Positions 33,191-44,786 of a stretch of 64,000 nt of DNA are shown piece after piece. Made by a program: the position numbers and the translations under genes. The DNA lies in the NCBI GenBank assembly GCA_963662175.1, contig OY759218.1:9230001-9294000 (forward strand), given 5' to 3'. The notes under the pieces are model-generated. The model did no database searches. It worked only from the letters and a program-made list of their open reading frames with translations, and had not been told where the DNA came from. Every line of letters starts with the position of its first letter. Positions within the stretch are counted from its first letter, which is position 1. The stretch is from Aradus depressus (Eukaryota; Arthropoda; Insecta; Hemiptera; Aradidae).

Positions 33191-34307
33191 CTTTAATTTG
33201 TTCAATTAAAAATAAATTGGATAAATTAAGGAAAAATTGCCGTTGCAACAGAGTCTATTTTATACCTGGAAAAGGGCAGGAACCTGCAAAGAGTCAGGTA
33301 GTTAGGGCTGCACAAAGACCTTCATCCCAACCAATAACAACTTTTTTTTTTCAAACGTCTCTTATTATTTTAAAATAAATGGTTCTAAAATTGATCATTG
33401 TTTCTCTATAAATCATTTGCCCGACGACTAGTTAGGCAAAACGCTTTTGTCCTGGCATGACATAAATATTGTAAAATACATGGAATAACCACATATTTGC
33501 CATGGTGAAAGCTATTTGTGTATATACATGCAAAACCCTTTTACCAGAAATTAACATTTACCTATGGCTTAGATAAGCCTGGGTATACTGACGCTATTTT
33601 AAATGCAGAAGTGCAGAGGAATCTTCCACTGGTGGGAGACCAGGGCACATATTACAAGTGAAGAGTTGATGGGTCTACAACATTTTTAAAAATCGACCTA
33701 GAAACAAGGTAGGAAGGGAGAGGATGACACATTATGTTTTATTTTAAGTTAATTAATTGATGTTGTCTGATGTAAAAAATGTACACACATTAAGATTATT
33801 AAAATAATATAAAATCAATTATTATTATTTGTTTAAAAACAGCTGTTAGGAGTGAAGTAACTTAATTAGTGAATAAATATATAAAAATGGTCTAGTTGCA
33901 TTTTGTTATAAAACAAAATATGAACAACCAATGAACGGAGATTTAGAGAATTGATTCATTTAAAGAATGGCCACAATATTTAAAAAGAAAAGAGGCTAAT
34001 GTAGATGTAGAAATTAGTTTGTAAGATTTTTTTATTGTAATTTGATTTTTTTATGATATAGATATTCTGATTTTATTTAAAATGTAGGTTTAGGTAGATA
34101 AACCAAATATTTGTTCTCTTATTATAGGTATGCAATAAATTAATTTTCCCTGTTAACCCAAGATAATTTATACCTTTGGATTAGATTGAACATTTTTGCA
34201 AATTTAAGGAAATATGGCATCTCATTATTATATTTAAATGAAATCCAAATGAAATGATTATTAATTGAATTTTTTTTTAATACGTGTGTCTTTAAAGGCT
34301 GAATAAA
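33191..34307. other. AT-rich intronic stretch
   Basis: Nothing recognised upstream of the dipeptidase-like frame; no promoter-like motif could be supported. Confidence 0.4.
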
Positions 34308-34910
34308 ATGCTGTTCTCAGATGGACCTATAACGGAATTGTTCAACTTTATAGATGAAAGTAAAATAGAATTTGTTCAACGCCTTAGTGAAGCTGTAGCC
34401 ATTCCTTCTGTGTTTAGTAATATTGAGATGAGAGAGCATCTAGTTGATATGGCCAAATGGCTTTCAAATTATATGAAAAATTTAGAAATGATTGTTGAAC
34501 ACAAGTGTTTAGAACCAGAGACAAGATCTGACGGAACTAAAGTAAAACGTGCACCAGTTCTTCTTGCGCAGACTAAACCAGATCCTTTAAAAAAAACTTT
34601 CGTTTTTTATGGTCATTACGACGTTCAACGCGCTGTTATAGAAAGGAATTGGAATCCTTTTGAACTATCTGTACATGATGATTATCTCTTTGGCCGTGGT
34701 ACTGTTGATAATAAAGGCCCTATTTTGTGTTGTCTTAACGCCATTTATTCATTCCAACAGTGTAACATAGAGTTGCCGATCAATATTAAAATATTATACG
34801 AAGGAATGCAAGAAATTGGAAGTGCAGGACTACAGGAAATTTTTGAAGGAGGAAAAGAAACTTTTTTTGCAGATGTTGATTACGTTTGTATAACTTCAAA
34901 ATTCCATGTC
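34308..34910 (+). pseudogene. CNDP2-like (M20 metallodipeptidase) truncated retrocopy
   Basis: Encodes about the first 200 residues of a cytosolic non-specific dipeptidase (M20 family, two-metal peptidase cleaving dipeptides; full length about 475 residues). Visible landmarks: LFNFIDESKIEFVQRLSEAV at the N-terminus, the metal His in FYGHYDVQ, the bridging Asp in GRGTVDNKGP, then EGMQEIGS and FFADVDYVCIT. In active enzymes the motif is EGMEESGS, whose first Glu is the general base; here it is Gln, while the metal-binding Glu is kept. The frame leaves the family after VCIT and stops at 34923, losing the remaining metal ligands and the lid and dimer domain. Some 600 bp without introns suggests reverse-transcribed origin. 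No poly(A) tail is visible because the 3' part is missing. An expressed truncated gene is possible but less likely. Confidence 0.75.
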
Positions 34911-34925
34911 TTCATATTTGTTTAG

Positions 34926-35525
34926 GGCTCTTTTCGGAAATTACTGTAGAAATCAAAATTTAGTAGACGACCAGCTATAATTTCTACAGGAAATGTGGTA
35001 ATTTTAATATTTATTATTAATTTTATATTTATTCAACATTTATATTAATATAATTATCACAGTTGTTAAAAGTTATCTTCAATCCAAAGCATAATTCTCA
35101 TTGGCCTTATTTTTACTTTGGAGGAGAGGACATCTTCCAAGTTAAGTGCAACAATAAAATGCTGAACTCAATTTTTGACATGTTTTTTGTGGCTCACCGA
35201 ATGTTCTCACAAGTTGAGCTGCGTTCTTTCTGCAAATATCCCTTCAATTAGCTACATATTTTGAAGGGGAGAGATATAGTAGCTGGATTCACAGTAAAGA
35301 TGAAAGACGAAAATGTAAATGAAAGTATTATGCAAAGTGTTCATTAGGTCTAAGTAGGTACTAAATTAGAGGTAGGTAGGTAAGTAGGACAGGTAATGTG
35401 AGGGACAAAGGAACTTGAGGGAGCTGGTCCTGAATGGGCAATATCTAAGGGACTTACAATTAGTATAGAAAATATGTAAATAAAACATTATACAATTAAC
35501 TGTGAAGTTCAGCAAGTGTCAGGAA
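34926..35525. other. Intronic stretch, nothing recognised
   Basis: A 62-codon frame at 35063 does not resemble the missing part of the dipeptidase. A GGTAGGTAGGTAAG simple repeat lies at 35371. No element ends seen before the hAT-like TSD at 35526. Confidence 0.45.
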
Positions 35526-35718
35526 TCTCGAACCAGTGCCGGCCCGAGGCAAGTTTTAGGATGGAGCGAAATCCAATTATGGCGCCCCCCTTGCTTGCCC
35601 CTAATATATACCAGTAGTGCCTCCAAGCATGGAACTTGGAAGATCTCGACATCTTAAGTCTCTGTCTAATTTGTCGATTGAAAACAGCCATGCTCGTTGG
35701 CACTGTACTCTTCACAGT

Positions 35719-38080
35719 AGAGGTCCTCCTTGCGGCCAGGCCGCGACATTCAGATTTCACTGTTTTGAGCATGGGAAGTGCAACTAGAGTGTTATACCTT
35801 CAAAGAGGACACGATTATCGAGGCTCGGGAGTGGCTCAGTGGACAAAGCGTTCCTACGTCTTATAGATTTAGTGTTTCGGATTCCAACCTCCTTAGAGAT
35901 GTTTACTTTTTTTTTTTTTTCTTAAGAAGTCACACTAAATAATATTAATTTAAAATCTAGCACCTTAGAGGTTGATCCCATTTCCTACTAAGATGGAGGA
36001 GAAAAAATATCATCTGCCTGTGATATCATCCAAAACTTCGAGCATTTATTTGCATAAATATTGTCAAATATTTTCAGATAAATCAGGTTTGATTCGGGAT
36101 TTTCGATATCTTTTAGAAGTCAACAATATAGAGTTATTTTATAAAGCCTTGTAAAATGAAGGAACGTCCGGCATTCCATCAATGTTGTGGCATATTTAGA
36201 GAAGTGTCCGTTGTTTTGTGAATCCTGGACTTCGGTACAATCATACTGAGGTATTTGACTTGTTTCCCAGCCTCACTTTATCGTCTTACCGGAGGAGCCT
36301 CAAAAAAGCAAAAAGGCAAGCAAAAACCGAAGTTAAGGGTCCAATAAAGACTGAAGGTATAGAGGGAGAGTGTAAACTTACGTGTGACTCGGGCTGTAGC
36401 TGTAAAATCAGAGATCGGAGGAGCCTCAAAAAAGCAAAAACAGAAGTTAAGGGTCCACAAAATAAAAAGACTGAAGGTTTAAAGGGAGAGTGGAAACTTA
36501 CCTTCGGCCGATTTTGGTAAAAACTAACCGGTGACGTTGCTTGAGGGAATGGGAAGGCTGGTGGGAGCGTGGAGAGTGCACTAATAGCGGATTATTTGCC
36601 GATTAAATGAATGCATCGAAATGTTATATGTTGATCCAGCAAAACATGTCAGAGATGGTTAGAGGTGGTTAGGGATGGTTTGGGATGGTTTGCCAACCAG
36701 CTCTAACCATTCTTGACCATTTTTGGTGGATCCACATATAAAATGTCGTCTGACCAGTTCTAGACACCCCTAACCTCATCGGCAATGTACTTCCCCAGCG
36801 CAAATTAATCTACTAAGTTTCCACTCTCACGCTAAAACTAATTTATCTATTTGTTGAAAATTTTTAAGTTTCTTATTCTGGGACATCCTACTGAGATATT
36901 TGAGTTGTTTATTGACAATAAAGTGAGGTTGGGACTTTATCGTCTTACCTTCGGCCGATTTCGGTGATAACCACACTATTATCACTATTTTCATATTTAG
37001 GTCTACCCCCACAACCCTCCCTCCCGTTCACTATTTTGTGACGTCACACACCCTTTTTTTCTATTTGGCCTTTAAGAATACTACATGTGAAATTTCATGA
37101 CGAATGAATTTTATAACGGTTGGTCGGTTATCGAGCTACGACTGACTATATTTATACTTAGGAGCCCCACAACCCCCCCTCCCGTGCGAAATTTTGGGAC
37201 GCCACACAGCCTACCATTCAATCGGGCTCAAAAGGATGCTACATGTGAAGTTTCATAAAAATCCGTCCAGCGGTTTGAGCGTGACGCTGGAACAAACAAA
37301 CAAACAAACCCTGTTTCAGCTTTATTAATATAGATTAAAAATCTTAACGTGTGTAAATTTTTACATCACACATTATTATCATAAGTTTTACATCCGCCTC
37401 TACACGAAGTATAGGAAAATTTACGTAATCGGTCAGAAATTCCATGTTGAGTTTCACGTTTCCCACGATTCCAAAAATGGAAAAACATTTGCTGTCTTCC
37501 TGTGAGCATGGTAACTCTGGATAGAATGAATATGACAGTTTATATGTGTATCCAGAACCCCCATGTAGCGCCCCTATCGATTTTCAGTGTATCTGTGTGT
37601 AAGTCTGTTTGTGTGTGAATGCATCTGTTTGTAAGTCTGTGGACACGATAACTACCCATTTAATCAATGTATTAATACGAACTTTAACTTGTAAATTCAA
37701 AATCCCACGAGGACGACACCTATCGATTTTGAATGACATCGGCTAAAGGGACAATCAGAGGAGATGGCTCAACTCAAAAACCGTAACAACAATCGATGTA
37801 TTGTATATAACCAGACGAAATTTAATATGATGTTTCGAAGTCCTTGAGTAAAACACCTATTGATTTTCTACCAATTCAGAAGAGGGAATCCAAACACTTA
37901 GTTTATTAATTCGAGTTGGGGAAGTACATTGCGGGTGATTCATGACTAATATTTATCGATGAGTATCAGAAATAAAGCAAGTCGGGTCCATTGGAGAGTT
38001 ATACAAATGAGGCGTCGTAGATTCTGGGGTTAAATTCAAAGAAAATATAAGAACTAAAATAAAGAAATAAATAATGTCCC
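35719..38080 (+). repeat. Composite repeat X, copy 2 (most complete)
   Basis: Starts 'agaggtcctccttgcggcca' and ends 'aaagaaataaataatgtccc', the same ends as copy 3 (42011-44150). Order: palindromic start, tRNA-like A/B boxes (35816-35890), basic repeated open frame (36218-36520), imperfect palindrome, inverted family A end, ~125-bp units, 'aaaatccgtccagcggtttg' plus (CAAA)n, then a family A copy with its terminal block (37920-37940). About 50-bp direct repeats flank it (35669-35718 and 38081-38130, two mismatches). The 'ccgtccagcggtttgagcgt' and (CAAA)n phrase resembles 3' ends of RTE-type SINEs/LINEs. Confidence 0.75.
35816..35890 (+). promoter_or_regulatory. tRNA-like pol III promoter within repeat X (family S2 head)
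   Basis: 'gggagtggctcagtggacaa' carries an A box (TGGCTCAGTGG) and 'tttcggattccaacctcc' a B box. Copy 3 keeps the better version GGATTCGAACCTCC at 42170-42183. A poly(T) run about 40 bp later (35909) would act as a pol III stop. Indicates that X includes a tRNA-derived SINE. Confidence 0.5.
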
Positions 38081-38440
38081 ATTTGTCGATTGAAAACAGC
38101 CCTGCTTGTTGGCACTGTACTCTTCACAGTACCTATAGGAACAATTGATGTAGAATGACAAACAATGTAGGAATTAAGGTACATTTATTTATCACAAAAA
38201 TTACTTTTATAAAGAGAACATTCATTTGTATTATTTTACTACCTAATGAAACAACAGATAAGGTCATTCACATACCATACTAGCCACACGCTCACAATCA
38301 AAATATCGAAAAGCGAAAAAAATATTTTTTTCCTTTATTTTTCTTCACCACTGAGGCGCCCCCTGGGACTTGGCGCCTGGAGCAGCCACTCCGTTCTCAC
38401 CATGGTAGGGCCGGCCTGACTCGAACATTAGACAAGTAGA

Positions 38441-38560
38441 CAAGATGATTTTTGGTTAGGAACCCGACCGAGGCCCTTAGATTTTTTATCCGGGAGGTGG
38501 AAAAACCTTGAGCACGCCGTCCTTCGGACTGGACGTTAAGCTATGGTCCCAAGCCAAACC
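38441..38560 (+). mobile_element. SINE S1 body fragment
   Basis: 'gaggcccttagattttttat' then 'gagcacgccgtccttcggac' and 'ggacgttaagctatggtccc' match the S1 body at 18870-18945. The mariner remnant directly follows. Confidence 0.6.
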
Positions 38561-38629
38561 GGATGTTTAGTCTGCTGTCAGCTGTCAAAGAGGTTACATG
38601 CGTTTTGGTACGATCGGGGATTATACAAA

Positions 38630-39340
38630 ATGGATCAAAGTATTTGCATTAAATTTTGCTATAAGAATGGAATAAAGTGCAGCAAAGTTTTAGAAATGTT
38701 AAATATTGCTTTTGGTGAGTCTGCTACGAGTAAAACTAGGGTTTACGAGTGGTATAAGCGTTTCCAAGAAGGCCGTGAAGACGTTGCACATGACGAGCGC
38801 CCTGGACGCCCCAGCACGTTTTTTAACGGCATAGTGCACCATGAGTTCTTGCCACAAGGTCAAACGATCAATAAGGAGTACTACCTACAAGTGTAACGTC
38901 GTTTGTGTGAAGCAATCCGAAAAAATCGCCCGGATTCGTAGCGAAACAAATCATGGCTTTTGCACCACGATAATGCACCTGCTCACACTTCATTGCTTGT
39001 TCGTGAATTTTTGCCCAAAAACAACACTGTAATGATGCCCCAGTCTCCATACTCGCCAGACAAGGCTCCATGTGACTTTTTTCTGTTCCCAACAATAAAG
39101 AGAACCTTAAAGAGCCGTCGTTTCACAAGCATAGATGAGATTAAAAGCGCATCGCTGAGAGAGCTAAATGCTATCCCAAAGATCGAGTTCCAGAAGTGTT
39201 TCAGGGATTGGAAGAAGCGCTGGCATACGTGTATAATATCTAATGGGGACTATTTTGAAGGGGATAACATTGGTGTAGACGAATAAATGAAATTCTTTTC
39301 AAAAACCGGAAATTCCCGTTACTTTTTGAACACACCTCAA
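38630..39340 (+). pseudogene. Mariner (D34D) transposase with internal deletion
   Basis: From ATG 38630 the frame reads MDQSICIKFCYKNGIKCSKV, then VYEWYKRFQEGREDV and DERPGRPST (N-terminal helix-turn-helix half). It jumps in frame to NGIVHHEFLPQGQTINKEYY, deleting roughly 110 residues including the first catalytic Asp. Two stops follow in the same frame (TAA 38894, TAG 38939). Then HHDNAPAHTS (second Asp), YSPDKAPCDFF (third Asp, 34 residues between the two, the mariner DD34D spacing) and an end at GDNIGVDE, stop 39284-39286. The 3' terminus 'gttactttttgaacacacct' (about 39318) looks like the right TIR. The left TIR is not found, so the element is also 5'-truncated into a SINE S1 fragment. 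Confidence 0.9.
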
Positions 39341-40285
39341 AAGTGTTTGTTACCATTGTCATTGTATAGCAGTTCAGGGAACTAATACTGGTTGGCGTTT
39401 ATAGCAGTTAGCTCAGGGAACTATCACTGGATGATACTTTCTGTTCTATTGCGTTTGATGAGGTGATCAACAGTTGTCTCCCATGCTGCTATTAGCTGAG
39501 TACAGTCAAATATTATTTTTAATCTAGTTTTTGGTATAGTTTCTAAAACTCGAGATATGTCTTTCTAAATAGGTAGTTAAAAAATTGTCTTTAAATTGGA
39601 TTTCAAATTATCTGCTTATATATCTATCTAATGATTTCCAGGCAAGGTGAAATAAAATAAAAGGCAGCTATGTTAGCTATGCCGGCTGCCCTACCTAAGG
39701 GACGTTCGACTACCCGGGGTGCCACAAGTGTTACATCCTGCCCAGGTTCCCAGAGGAATTGAAGAGATCCACCAACAATTCATCCTGCCATCAAAGAGGA
39801 TTGTTGCAGCTGCACTTGTGCTAACTCCAAAAAATGTCTCCATTTCTCAAGAGGATGGAATTGAGAGTGAAACCTAATGAATGAAAATGGACAAATAATG
39901 AAAATAGTCTGATGTAATCTTGTAATAAAAAAAATAAAAAATGTTATTATTAAAAATATTTATTCTCATTTCACTCTCCACATAATGTAAGAAGGTAATC
40001 AAATAAATTTGGAGACTGGTAGTATACTTGAAATTGTATGCTGGTTACGGATAAGTGAGGTCTTCCATTAGATATGTACAGACCCTAGCAGCACAAAGGA
40101 AGGTAACATATAAAGTTTCATTTCTGCCTTAAAACAGAAGAATATGGTTGTTCTAGGATCCAAACCTTACCCCTGTTTCAGGTTTTTGGGTCCTCTTACA
40201 TTTCAACTCATGTGTACTCATTATCAGATTCCCTTTTTGAAAGACTGGACATTGTCAAATTATGACTTTATTAAACTTTTGAGTC
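39341..40285. other. Intronic stretch with an unexplained coding-like segment
   Basis: 39740-39876 (+) reads without stops VLHPAQVPRGIEEIHQQFIL, PSKRIVAAALVLTPKNVSIS and ends QEDGIESET-stop, with protein-like composition. An upstream frame (39667) MLAMPAALPKGRSTTRG joins only through a frameshift. I do not recognise the family; it may be another retrocopy tail. An A/T-rich region with AATAAA-like motifs follows at 39925-39945. Confidence 0.35.
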
Positions 40286-40684
40286 TACATATCGTCGGCC
40301 TAAACGTAATACCTCGGAAGCTACATTTTTCCGAAAATCTTTTTTTTTTTTTACAAAAAGAAAAGAATAAAAAACCTCTATTGATCTAGTGGGATCTCGT
40401 ATAAGACATAAAACGTAAAAAAACTGGAAATACGGCTTGAAGAACCGTACCTTGCAAAAGAAATGGGAACGAAATTCTCGTGAAACCTCGTAAGTACGTT
40501 AATTCTTTACTTGGATTTGCAAACTAGCTTAAAAACAATTCATGGCATGCACATGCATCTCACTTAATACAAATGTCGAAAAAATTGAGGTTTCCTGTAA
40601 AGAATATTTTTTTAATCAGTTTTTGTCTTTCCTGTAAAGTTGGCTTTTTGCACATATGAGGTATCACGTTTAGACCGACGATAT
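40286..40684. repeat. Inverted repeat, ~30-bp arms
   Basis: 'catatcgtcggcctaaacgt' + 'aatacctc' at 40286-40314 is mirrored by 'gaggtatcacgtttagaccg' + 'acgatatg' at 40656-40684. Arms are about 340 bp apart and may be the ends of a small MITE. Confidence 0.6.
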
Positions 40685-40740
40685 GATAATATTTTTTAAA
40701 TGGTAAAGAACATCTTAAATGTAATGTACTATATAATTAA

Positions 40741-41095
40741 ATTAGGGAAGGATTGACCAACGATGCGATAGGAAGGAGAGATGAGGTTTGTGGTCGATAA
40801 AAACAAACTTGTAGAATATCTGCCAAGCTTTCTCCACTGAGTGCACCTTTTCAGGGCCTGTATTGACATATATAAAATATATTGCGATAATGTATGTAGA
40901 TATGAATAAAGGACAAGACATAAATGTGACTATGCCTATAATTAACATTAATACACCATGCTTACTTTTTAATGTTAATTATTGGTATAGTCACATTTAA
41001 ATCTACATACATTAAAGCCTTGGAGAAGGTACTTTCAGTGCCGAAAGCTTGGCAGAAATTCCAGTTGTTTTTATTCCTGATCTCTCCTCCTTCTT
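40741..41095. repeat. Large imperfect palindrome with ribozyme-like arms
   Basis: Left arm 40760-40960 and right arm 40975-41095 share inverted segments ('atagtcacatttaaatctac', 'cgaaagcttggcagaaattc', 'tctctcctcctt'). Each arm contains a CTGAA...hairpin...GAAAGC phrase (right arm GGTAC-TTTCA-GTGCC-GAAAGC). Possibly two inverted copies of a Penelope-like or retrozyme-like tail. Confidence 0.5.
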
Positions 41096-41331
41096 AAATA
41101 ATTAAAGAATTAGAAATAAAAGAACTTTATTATGAAACAATGTTTCCTTTGTTCACTCTCCCTAAAATGTAAGAAGGATGAGATGGAGCTATCATTTTGA
41201 GTAACGAAAGTATATGTAGTTTATAAGATTAGGATACAACTCATGTAGGCTAGAAACATTTGAATGAGGAATAACATTGCCTTAGATGTAAGGGTTCATT
41301 GTCGTTGTGAGTTTTAAGTGGGGCTTAGAAT

Positions 41332-41975
41332 TTTTTTATTTTTTTTACAAAGAGATATTTACTACTGTATAAAAATAAATACAACAAGCAAATGTGCTAG
41401 TAGACAGATATTGGCAATGTCAAGAGGGGAGAAATCACCCAGTGGTGACACTCCCTAGTCACTGATTTACTATTATTTGTAACTAATCACTGTCACTGCT
41501 GCTGCTAAGGAGGTCTCTAGACCATTGTCGTTTAAGCCGTCGTTGGGGAAGTGAGGCAGAATGGATGGCACGGACTAGAGGATTATTGTGGGAACTAAGA
41601 GGGGAAAATAATTTTTTATATTTGGATTTAGCGACTTCGGTGACAAAAGGTACGTTAAGGTCAGTGTGAAGAGTTTTGGATTGAAAGGATTGGATGCGCT
41701 GGAGATTGGAAGCCTTTCAGAACCCCAGAGTTCGTCCGTAAGTCCAATTGGTTTGAGTACTGCGTTGTATATAAGTCGTTTTGGTTTCAAAGTTAATTTG
41801 GATCTTTTGTCTATTAGTCTTAGTAAGAGTTATAATGTCTGTTCATTTCTTGTCTTTTCAGTCTCGTGAGGATTTGTCAAGTATGAGGCTTAGATAGCGG
41901 ACTTCGATTTTTAAAGGGATGGTATTTTTGTTAAGGTACACTGGAGGGCAGGTATATTTAGAAAAATTTGAGTTG
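41332..41975 (-). mobile_element. Jockey-like LINE, family L-C copy 1 (degenerate)
   Basis: Same tail as 62990-63180 ('gacactccctagtcactgat', 'cactgctgctgctaaggagg'). Minus-strand pieces KRLIYNAVLKPIGLT and the 'gttaaggtacactggagggc' segment are shared with the copy at 63132-63719. Several deletions break the frame. Its 3' tail is T-rich on the + strand at 41332-41351. It stops shortly before repeat X copy 3. Confidence 0.7.
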
Positions 41976-42010
41976 GGAAGTACAATGTCATAAATGTAAG
42001 AGTTCATCTC

Positions 42011-44150
42011 AGAGGTCCTCCTTGCGGCCAGGCCGCGACATTCAGATTTCACTTTTTTGATCATGGGAAGTGCAACTAGAGTGTTAAACCTTCAAAGAGG
42101 ACACGATTATCGAGGCTCGGGAGTGGCTCAGTGGACAAAGCGTTCCTACGTCTTATACATTTAGTGTTTCGGATTCGAACCTCCTTAGAGATGTTTACTT
42201 TTTTTTTTTTCTTAAGAAGTCACACTAAATAATATTAATTTAAAATCTAGCACCTTAGAGGTTGACTGAAGGTTTAGAGGGAGAGTGGAAACTTACCTTC
42301 GGCCGATTTTGGTAAAAACTAACCGGTGACGTTCCTTGAGGGAATGGGAAGGCTGGTGGGAGCGTGGAGAGTGCACTAATAGCGGATTATTTGCCGATTA
42401 AATGAATGCATCGAAATGTTATATGTTGATCCAGTGAAACATGTCAGAGATGGTTAGAGGTGGTTAGGGATGGTTTGGGATGGTTTGCCAACCAGCTCTA
42501 ACCATTCTTGACCATTTTTGGTGGATCCACATATAAAATGTCGTCTGACCAGTTCTAGACACCCCTAACCTCATCGGCAATGTACTTCCCCAGCGCAAAT
42601 TAATCTACTAAGTTTCCACTCTCACGCTAAAACTAATTTATCTATTTGTTGAAAATTTTTAAGTTTCTTATTCTGGGACTTCTGAACCATCCTACTGAGA
42701 TATTTGAGTTGTTTATTGACAATAAAGTGAGGTTGGGACTTTATCGTCTTACCTTCGGCCGATTTCGGTGATAACCACACTATTATCACTATTTTCATAT
42801 TTAGGTCTACCCCCACAACCCTCCCTCCCGTTCACTATTTTGTGACGTCACACACCCTATTTTTCTATTTGGCCCTTAAGAATACTACATGTGAAATTTC
42901 CGACCAACCGTTATCGAGCTACGACTATATTTATATTTAGGAGCCCCACAACCCCCCCTCCCGTGCAAAATTTTGGGACACCACACAGCCTATCATTCAA
43001 TCGGGCTCAAAAGGATGCTACATGTGAAGTTTCATAAAAATCCGTCCAGCGGTTTGAGCGTGACGCTGGAACAAACAAACAAACCCCGTTTCAGCTTTAT
43101 TAATATAGATTAAAAATCTTAATGTGTGTACATTTTTACATCACACATTATTATCATAAGTTTTACATCCGCCTCTGCACGAAGTATAGGAAAATTTACG
43201 TAATCGGTCAGAAATTCCATGTTGAGTTTCACGTTTCCCACGATTCCAAAATAGAAAAACATTTGCTGTCTTCCTGTGAGCATGGTAACTCTGGATAGAA
43301 TGAATATGACAGTTTATATGTGTATCCAGAACCCCACATGTAGCGCCCCTATCGATTTTCAGTGAAATCAGCCCAAGGGAGAGGGGATGATTTACACGCC
43401 AACAACTGTCGAACTAATGAATATATCAACATGAAATTTCATATGTAAATCAGAACTCAGCTTTAGGGAAAGGGGAGCCGTTGTACTCAGAAACTTCATT
43501 ACTATGTAAATACAATTTAATATGGACCCCATAACGACACACCTTTTGAAGAAATGTGTGGGAAGGAGAAATCGGTCGAAGAAAAAGGCGGATCAGAGAT
43601 AGAAGCTCAAGTCCTGATTTCAAAAATGAAAAACAAATGTCCCGTCTGTTTGTGGGTGAGTGTATCTGTGTGTAAGTCTGTTTGTGTGTGAGTGCATCTG
43701 TGTCTAAGTCTGTGGACACGATAACTGCCCATTTAATCAATGTATTAATACGAACTTTAACTTGTAAATTCAAAATCCCACAAGGACGACACCTATCGAT
43801 TTTGAATGACATCGGCTGAAGGGACAATCAGAGGTGATGGCTCAACTCAAAAACCGTAACAACAATCGATGTATTGTATATAACCAGACGAAATTTAATA
43901 TGAAGTTTCGAAGTCCTTGAGTAAAACACCTTTTGATTTTCTACCAATTCAGAAGAGGGAATCCAAACAGTTTATTAATTCGAGTTGGGGAAGTACATTG
44001 CGGATGATTCATGACTAATATTTATCGATGAGTATCAGAAATAAAGCAAGTCGGGTCCATTGGAGAGTTATACAAATGAGGCGTCGTAGATTCTGGGGTT
44101 AAATTCAAAGAAAATATAAGAACTAAAATAAAGAAATAAATAATGTCCCA
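42011..44150 (+). repeat. Composite repeat X, copy 3
   Basis: Same ends as copy 2. It lacks the segment corresponding to about 35965-36465, so most of the basic repeated frame is gone. It keeps extra family A sequence around 43370-43640 that copy 2 lacks. tRNA-like head with intact B box at 42108-42183. No ~50-bp flanking duplication was found here. Confidence 0.75.
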
Positions 44151-44786
44151 CATTAAGTACCTACTTCCTCTGTGAAAAGTTAGAGTAAGGCTCAGGAAAC
44201 ATTAAATGGCGGTTCAGATGGCAGAAAATCCAAAATTGGTCTTGAGTTGACTTGAAAGAGGCTGAACTTCTTAATGCTAAGTATCTGTTTGAAGTCCTTC
44301 AAGCTCCAGCTTGATATTATCCCCTTAATCAATATCTCTCTTCTTTGTGCCCGAGTTCTGTACCACACTATACTGTACCACACCAAAACCATACCGCATC
44401 ATCGAACAATTTAGTGCAGGACGAGTTATTGCTAATCCGAAGAGTAGAAAATATATTGATTATTGAGTTTGAAAAATGTCGTTCTTCGATATCGTGAATA
44501 TGATCTCGTTTATTTAAAATGTATTGCCTGTAATATTAAATTAAAATAATGTATTGTTATTTTTCTGTTAAAAAAAAAAATTATCGATCAATTAATTGTA
44601 CCCCAGGATCGTGCTAATATTAAATTATAATAATGTATTGTAATATTTCTTATTTTATTTATTCATTATATATACTGCTGGATAGTAGTTATTGTATTTT
44701 ATGGAAAATTTTGTCAATAATTGACTATAATTGATTATAATTATTATAAAAATTATTCGACCTTTGTTTATTTTGTAGTTAGGAAT
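44151..44786. other. AT-rich intronic stretch
   Basis: Contains a ~55-bp near-duplicate 'taatattaaattaaaataat' / 'taatattaaattataataat' (44530 and 44618). No gene or element recognised. Confidence 0.45.

Larger units (their letters stand above)
35526..38426. mobile_element. hAT-like element carrying nested repeat X
   Basis: Inverted termini CAGTGCCGGCCCGAGGC (35534) and ...GTAGGGCCGGCCTG (ending 38418) are flanked by TCTCGAAC (35526-35533) and ACTCGAAC (38419-38426), a 7-of-8 target duplication. Subterminal 'ggcgcccccc' and 'ggcgccccctgg' also mirror each other. An 8-bp TSD and CAG...CTG ends fit hAT. No transposase. Repeat X (35719-38080) is inserted in it, leaving about 185 bp on the left and 290 bp on the right of the original element. 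Confidence 0.75.

Noticed and set aside
35063..35251. 62-codon frame as a further CNDP2 exon
   Set aside because: It does not resemble the M20 C-terminal region and no good splice sites connect it to 34910.
35509..35772. 87-codon minus frame over the hAT left end
   Set aside because: Lies across the inverted terminus and the X boundary; the peptide shows no transposase motif.
35816..35890. Functional tRNA gene in repeat X
   Set aside because: tRNA-like promoter only; it is embedded in a repeat present in two copies and lacks a cloverleaf.
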